Source: an uncultured Granulosicoccaceae bacterium (GTDB lineage Bacteria > Pseudomonadota > Gammaproteobacteria > Granulosicoccales > Granulosicoccaceae). Taken from it: DNA of 46,641 bases. A program made the translations under genes and the position numbers. The stretch is taken from positions 1 to 46,641 of the forward strand of contig CALHCI010000085.1 of assembly GCA_937931165.1 (NCBI GenBank), read 5' to 3'. Under the pieces are notes generated by a model that had not been told where the DNA came from, did no database searches, and saw only the letters and a program-made list of their open reading frames with translations. Below, piece by piece: positions 42,328 to 46,641 of the stretch; the first letter of the stretch is position 1, and the number at the start of each line of letters is the position of its first letter.

Positions 42328-44160
42328 TTATTCCCGTTGTAAATTGGTAAGCGCTTTGTTGTCGCCACTCAATCCGGAATCCAGATGTCGGGTATAAAAG
42401 CCGCCATAATCCGGGTACTGAATCGACGGCTGTAACATCGACAACAAATGCGTTCGTTCCTGATCGTTAAGCGCGGTACTGGACGATACCCAGTGGGTAA
42501 TTATTTCTATGTCCTGTGGTGAGCTTTGGTTCAGCATTTCTACAACCAGTGACAATCGGTTACCAGAGAGTGACGCATTTTCAATTCTGCTTAGTAGCTC
42601 TGTTGTCGGGGTGGTTTTCCGGCTGATCTCGATAAGCAACGTTCCGGCTTCGATCAGGGCGGGATCGGATTGTTGGTTAAGCCATTGTCTTGCGGACTCG
42701 GGTTTGGTCATTGCCAGCGGTACAATGGCTGTGAGTACAACATCTGGAGTAAGTGAGCCCTGCACCTGATTAAGTACAGTCATTGCTGCATCGATGTCTT
42801 CGTGAATGAGGCTTAAAGCAGAGAAGATTTGCAGTTTTTCGTTTTCAACGGAATTTGGCAAAGAAATTAACCAATTCACCGCGGTTTCCCTGTCTTCATA
42901 TATCCATTGTTGGACAATCATGTCGCGGTTGTCGTAACCGTTTTGTTCAGGTAATTGCTCAGCAAGTGCAAGTGCCTTTTGTGGGTCTTTATAGACAAGA
43001 CTTTCCAGCAAAGCGGGAATGGCTTCCGGCAAAATAATCGCCTGTTGTTGTTCTGATAATTGATCAATCCATTGTTCTACCAATAACGGGTTGTGTTGCG
43101 CCACGTTATGAATTATGCCCGGCAATAAGCCGTATCTGAGCTCATCTGCATAAGCTTGTGATTCGGTGTTTTGAAGCGTGTTTGTCATGATTTCAGAAAT
43201 CCATTGCAATGCTGCTTCCGGATCTGACTGTGCAAGTGCATTGCCGAACAGACCCTGGAGCATTGGTCGCTGTGGGTCTGCGGCATCTGTGTTTTCCAGC
43301 AGTGTTGACAGTGCTGCGGTTGCTTCGTGCGGAGCGCGTTCCGTCCAAATGTACAGCAATGGGGAGTATCGGCTGGCTATATCATCCGGATTTATTTCAG
43401 TTTGCAGGAATGACCACGCTGCGGCCGGGTCTATCTCTGCCCATTGCATTATTGCGTTGTAGAGCATACCGTCCGGGTCACCGCTTGCCAGAGCCTCGCG
43501 TGCGAAAGCTTCCGGATCACTGGATGTGATGCCTGCGTAAACCGGTTGCTCAAACATCGAACGTTGGCTGTGTTCCAAACCGTTTAACCAGCTTTTTACA
43601 GAGTCCGGTTGCAGTGATGCCAGAGTAGAGATGTTGCTCATTGAGAGATAGTCGCGCGGGTCTTCAGAGTGTATTGAACGCTCGATTTGTTCGAGTGCAG
43701 CATCGATATCAACGGCTGCCCATCTTTGAAAGATGGCTGTATTGATGGCCGGGTGGAAACTATCAATCTGCGATATTTGATTGCGAACGAGTTGTTGCGC
43801 CAGCTCTGCAAGCTGCTCTGAGTCGGCTTTGTCGATATGTTGTAATACGAGTACCAGATCATTGTAGTGGTTGATTTCTGCAAGCGAGATTTGAGAAATC
43901 TCGAGTACATCATCGGGGGTTGTAGCGTTGTTGGCTGCTGTGTCCGACACACCGACAATTGATTCAACACTTGTGCTTTCGACGGTGGAAAACGGAGAGT
44001 CAGAGGACTGTTGGTGAGTATCAGTTGGCTGAGTTGAAGTGAAGTCTTCGGGCTTTGCCTGCCCCGGGTTGTTAATCCGTGTGCCAGTAATCCGGTCGAT
44101 TAGCTGCGACTTGGCCAGGCCCGTAATCACGCCAATAGCCAGAATGAAAATACTTCTCAT
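42328..44160 (-). CDS. Large exported helical-repeat protein, unknown function
   Basis: The protein has about 610 residues, starting at ATG 44158-44160 behind AAGGTG. A hydrophobic N-terminal segment (MRSIFILAIGVITGLA) anchors or exports it. The rest is largely helical with many repeated units centred on a DP-x-x-A-x-x-W/A core, for example DPAAAWSFLQ, DPEAALQWI, DPQKALALAE and DRETAVNWL. The pattern is reminiscent of TPR/HEAT-like scaffolds. I recognise no characterised family. It is rich in acidic residues and glutamine, suggesting a soluble periplasmic scaffold. Confidence 0.7.
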   Translation of the reverse strand: MRSIFILAIGVITGLAKSQLIDRITGTRINNPGQAKPEDFTSTQPTDTHQQSSDSPFSTVESTSVESIVGVSDTAANNATTPDDVLEISQISLAEINHYNDLVLVLQHIDKADSEQLAELAQQLVRNQISQIDSFHPAINTAIFQRWAAVDIDAALEQIERSIHSEDPRDYLSMSNISTLASLQPDSVKSWLNGLEHSQRSMFEQPVYAGITSSDPEAFAREALASGDPDGMLYNAIMQWAEIDPAAAWSFLQTEINPDDIASRYSPLLYIWTERAPHEATAALSTLLENTDAADPQRPMLQGLFGNALAQSDPEAALQWISEIMTNTLQNTESQAYADELRYGLLPGIIHNVAQHNPLLVEQWIDQLSEQQQAIILPEAIPALLESLVYKDPQKALALAEQLPEQNGYDNRDMIVQQWIYEDRETAVNWLISLPNSVENEKLQIFSALSLIHEDIDAAMTVLNQVQGSLTPDVVLTAIVPLAMTKPESARQWLNQQSDPALIEAGTLLIEISRKTTPTTELLSRIENASLSGNRLSLVVEMLNQSSPQDIEIITHWVSSSTALNDQERTHLLSMLQPSIQYPDYGGFYTRHLDSGLSGDNKALTNLQRE

Positions 44161-44263
44161 GGGTACACCTTGTTTCACTGATGGTTCGCTGCAATCAAAA
44201 CTCTATCATACTCGCCGTGGGTGGATCAGCGCTGCGTTTACCGGGATGTGTATCTGACGTTCG

Positions 44264-44293
44264 TTTACGGTTAACATTTTTACGGTTAACATT
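44264..44293. repeat. Tandem perfect 15-bp direct repeat
   Basis: The unit TTTACGGTTAACATT occurs twice without spacing (44264-44278 and 44279-44293). Each unit contains the palindrome GTTAAC. It lies 70 bases upstream of the dehydrogenase start at 44363, a normal place for regulator sites. Confidence 0.85.
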
Positions 44294-44362
44294 CGTATAC
44301 GTCACTGTTAATTGCGCAAAACATACCGTGTTTGCGTCCGTCCCAACCCAGAGAGGATAACT

Positions 44363-45799
44363 ATGTACCCCGAGAAACTAGAGTTGCTGATTGCCGGAGA
44401 ATGGTGTCAGGGTAGTGAAGGGGTGCAGGAAGCTGTGATTAATCCAGCTACCGAGGAAGTGATTGCGCAGGTGCCACATGCGTCAGCCAGTGACCTGGAC
44501 CGGGCATTACAGGCGAGTGCAGACGGTTTTAAGATCTGGAAAAAGACACCGGCAAATCAGCGTCAGAAAGTGATGTCTGACGCAGCTAATCTGCTGGAAG
44601 AACGAATAGACACTGTCTCGAAAACGCTCACCATGGAAATGGGTAAGCCGCTGTTCGAATCAAAAATTGAATTGCAGTTTGCCATTGAAGTAATGCGCTG
44701 GTATGCCGAAGAGGGTAAGCGTGCTTACGGGCGCGTTATCCCGCATCGTTTTCCGGGTACGCGGCAGATGGTGTTGAAAGAACCGGTCGGGCCTGCCTGT
44801 GCTTTTGTAGCGTGGAATTTTCCCGCCAACAATGCCATGCGAAAAATAGCCGGGGCACTCGGGGCAGGGTGTTCCATGCTGATCAAACCCAGTGAAGAGA
44901 CGCCGGGTACTGCAGTCGCTATTGCACGCAGCCTGCAGGACGCGGGGTTACCGCCGGGCGTGTTGAATGTAGTGTTTGGTGTGCCCGATGACGTATCGCG
45001 ACACGTGCTGTCATCGTGGATACCGCGCAAGTTATCTTTTACCGGTTCTATTCCGGTTGGCAAGCATCTGCAAAAGCTTTCTGCAGATACCCTGAAGCGG
45101 TGCACCATGGAGCTGGGTGGTCATGCACCGGTAATTGTTTTTGATGACGCCAATCTTGAAAAAGCCATGGACGATATGGTGGCATTTAAATTCCGTAACG
45201 CCGGTCAGGTGTGTATTTCTCCAACGCGCTTTTATGTTCAGGAAGGTGTGCAGGATGAGTTTGTTCATGGTGTGGTTGAGCGGGTGAAAAAAATCAAAGT
45301 AGGTAACGGTCTGGATGAAGGTGTGGTGATGGGGCCACTGGTGGGCCATCGCAGGCTTGAAGTGATGGATGACTTTATCAGTGACGCGGTAGCGCACGGC
45401 GCGAAAGTTGAAACCGGTGGTCAGCGACTGGGCAATCAGGGGTACTTCTTTCCGCCCACAGTGCTAAGCAATGTCAGTGATGATGCACGTATCATGACCG
45501 AAGAGCCATTTGGCCCGATAGCGCCTATATCATCGTTTTCATCGTTTGATGAAGTGGTGCAAAGAGCTAACTCCCTGCCGTTTGGTCTTGCTTCATTTGT
45601 GTATACGCAGGATGGTGCAAAAGCCACTGCGATAGAAGAGGAACTTGAAGCCGGTATGGTCGGTGTGAATCATCCGGGCGTCTCTACTCCAGAGTCACCG
45701 TTTGGCGGGATAAACGAGTCCGGCTACGGGTCAGAAGGTGGAATAGAAGGGCTTGATGCATTCCTGCGCACCAAGTTTGTCACTGAGTACGGTGTTTAG
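44363..45799 (+). CDS. NAD(P)-dependent succinate-semialdehyde dehydrogenase-type aldehyde dehydrogenase
   Basis: The 478-residue enzyme starts at ATG 44363 after an AGAGGATA site; a TTG further upstream is not needed. It is a full-length aldehyde dehydrogenase: AFVAWNFPANNAMRK cofactor region, FTGSIPVGKHL, catalytic Glu250 in MELGGHAP, and catalytic Cys284 in NAGQVCISPTRF. The 34-residue spacing between Glu and Cys is normal. It resembles GabD/SSADH-type enzymes, which oxidise succinic or related semialdehydes, but specificity cannot be fixed from sequence. The adjacent group II intron remnant starts directly after its stop codon. Confidence 0.88.
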   Translation: MYPEKLELLIAGEWCQGSEGVQEAVINPATEEVIAQVPHASASDLDRALQASADGFKIWKKTPANQRQKVMSDAANLLEERIDTVSKTLTMEMGKPLFESKIELQFAIEVMRWYAEEGKRAYGRVIPHRFPGTRQMVLKEPVGPACAFVAWNFPANNAMRKIAGALGAGCSMLIKPSEETPGTAVAIARSLQDAGLPPGVLNVVFGVPDDVSRHVLSSWIPRKLSFTGSIPVGKHLQKLSADTLKRCTMELGGHAPVIVFDDANLEKAMDDMVAFKFRNAGQVCISPTRFYVQEGVQDEFVHGVVERVKKIKVGNGLDEGVVMGPLVGHRRLEVMDDFISDAVAHGAKVETGGQRLGNQGYFFPPTVLSNVSDDARIMTEEPFGPIAPISSFSSFDEVVQRANSLPFGLASFVYTQDGAKATAIEEELEAGMVGVNHPGVSTPESPFGGINESGYGSEGGIEGLDAFLRTKFVTEYGV

Positions 45800-46105
45800 T
45801 GCACTAAATCTACCCAGGCATGGAAACAGTGGCGCAAGCCGCGAACCAGGATACGCAACATGATCAAACTCGGGCTTCCACCGGTTGTTGCAATTGCCTG
45901 CGGGTTAACCAGCAAGAGGTGGTGGCACAGCGCCAAATCCCACGGTATCAACGCTGCTCTTAGCAAACAGTATCTCAGGTCGTGAGGGCTTTTCTCTTTG
46001 AGAGAGGCATAGGTGTTATTTTTTCATGGTTGATGAACCGCCCCGTGCGGAGCCGCATGCAGGGTGGTGTGGGGGCTGAGGGTTAGCTACCCTCGGCTAC
46101 CTGAT
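45800..46105 (+). mobile_element. 3' remnant of a group II intron with reverse-transcriptase C-terminus and domain V/VI
   Basis: From about 45818 the DNA encodes the end of a group II intron maturase (tail segment WKQWRKPRTRIRNMIKLG, then TSKRWWHSAKSHGINAALSKQYL). It is broken by a TGA at 45981-45983, after which the family ending GLFSLREA is still readable. Downstream, a hairpin starting GAACCGCCCC (46035-46070) has the layout of domain V, and a stem CTGAGGGT/ACCCTCGG (46076-46096) with a potential bulged adenosine fits domain VI, ending near CTGAT at 46101-46105. The 5' part of the element is absent, and the ORF remnant begins directly after the dehydrogenase stop. This is a truncated, inactive mobile element. 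Confidence 0.82.
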
Positions 46106-46201
46106 TATACGCAAGTCTGGTTTTCTGCATCCTGCGATCTACCAGCTTGCCTTTGTACCAATATTTGGTAATGTTAATGCGGTTTATACGGAATGGCCAC
46201 A

Positions 46202-46462
46202 ATGGGTAAGAATACAAGCATTTCACTTGGCCCGCACTTTGATAAGTTTATTGCAAAACAGCTAAAATCCGGGCGATACGGCTCTGCGAGTGAAGTTGTT
46301 AGAGAAAGTCTCAGACTGCTTGAAGAGACTGAAAAGAACAAGAATGCATTAAGGAAGGCACTTATCGCTGGTGAGAAGTCCGGAGTTGCAGGCCCAATTG
46401 ATTTGGATAAAATAAAAAAAGCCGGGCGTGCCATAAGTCAGAGTAAACACAAGAGTGCGTAG
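46202..46462 (+). CDS. parD: ParD-like antitoxin
   Basis: The protein has 86 residues from ATG 46202 (a methionine three codons earlier, at 46193, is also possible). It has the ribbon-helix-helix N-terminus GKNTSISLGPHFDKFIAKQL followed by SGRYGSASEVVRESLRLLEE, which is the ParD family signature, and a basic C-terminal tail that binds the toxin. It overlaps the toxin gene by eight bases. The module follows the intron remnant, as is frequent in mobile or accessory DNA. Confidence 0.9.
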   Translation: MGKNTSISLGPHFDKFIAKQLKSGRYGSASEVVRESLRLLEETEKNKNALRKALIAGEKSGVAGPIDLDKIKKAGRAISQSKHKSA

Positions 46463-46641
46463 TGTTGTACAAAGCTCACAGGCAGAACAAGATTTAGTTA
46501 ATATTTGGGTTTACACCGCTGAGGAATGGAGCATTGCCCAAGCAGATACCTACCTGGAAGAGTTGGTTTCCGGTATTGATCGGTTACAAGAACATCCGAT
46601 GATAGGGGCCTCCAGAGATGACTTACGGAAGGGCTACAGAG
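46455..46641 (+). CDS. parE: ParE/RelE-family toxin (partial, cut by window end)
   Basis: A GTG start at 46455 overlaps the antitoxin stop and opens a frame that runs off the window. The first 62 residues (SSQAEQDLVNIWVYTAEEW, AQADTYLEEL, HPMIGASRDDLRKGYR) fit ParE toxins, which inhibit gyrase. A full ParE has about 95-100 residues, so the C-terminus is missing here. It is the partner of the ParD-like antitoxin just upstream. Confidence 0.85.
   Translation, partial: MRSVVQSSQAEQDLVNIWVYTAEEWSIAQADTYLEELVSGIDRLQEHPMIGASRDDLRKGYR

Overview
The window looks like a chromosomal segment from a marine, heterotrophic proteobacterium of roughly balanced base composition. The best ecological marker is a dddP-type DMSP lyase, which keeps every metal ligand of the characterised marine enzymes. 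The other indicators are two FAD/GcvT-fused dimethylglycine dehydrogenase-like proteins, a non-pyrrolysine MttB-family methyltransferase and a GlpPQ-like permease pair, all common in ocean alpha- and gammaproteobacteria. I cannot fix the class from this sequence. I see no rRNA, tRNA, CRISPR array or prophage.

Layout. 1-2.2 kb: the N-terminal part of an SGNH-esterase lipoprotein and a DMT exporter. 2.3-5.0 kb: dapA, a TauD-like dioxygenase and a broken aldehyde dehydrogenase. 5.1-13.4 kb: the first catabolic island, with an FAD/GcvT dehydrogenase divergent from a four-gene polar amino-acid-type ABC importer, then an RraA-family aldolase (apparently starting at ATT) and dddP. 13.7-16.3 kb: a PAS-PAS-PAS-GGDEF-EAL protein. 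16.3-19.6 kb: an atypical SDR, a hotdog thioesterase, a second SGNH lipoprotein and a PQ-loop-like membrane protein. 19.6-27.4 kb: the second catabolic island, with kbl-tdh (threonine to glycine), an FAD/GcvT dehydrogenase, mttB, a divergent LysR regulator with a LysR-type box, and a GNAT. 27.4-33 kb: an ElyC-like protein, a class IV aminotransferase, a DMT exporter and a membrane protein paralogous to the 19-kb one but carrying an SH3-like tail. 33-34 kb: fused remnants of a two-component system and a DM13 protein. 34-40.4 kb: DUF4159 protein, two GSTs, an MFS exporter, an ArsR/SRPBCC/dienelactone-hydrolase gene set with a clear inverted-repeat operator, and a small lipoprotein. 40.6-42.3 kb: an orphan GlpPQ-like permease pair. 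42.3-46.6 kb: a helical-repeat envelope protein, a succinate-semialdehyde-type dehydrogenase behind a tandem 15-bp repeat, the 3' end of a group II intron, and a ParDE module cut by the window edge.

How the genes may work together: the two catabolic islands share a chemistry, import and demethylation or lyase cleavage of methylated zwitterions (DMSP, betaines, N-methyl amino acids), with methyl groups passed to tetrahydrofolate by GcvT-like domains and glycine as a hub with Tdh/Kbl. This is inference from family membership and context. The most unusual individual signals are the ATT start of the RraA gene, the MttB-FAD/GcvT pair without a corrinoid protein, the membrane-protein paralogs with and without an SH3 tail, and several well-preserved gene remnants.
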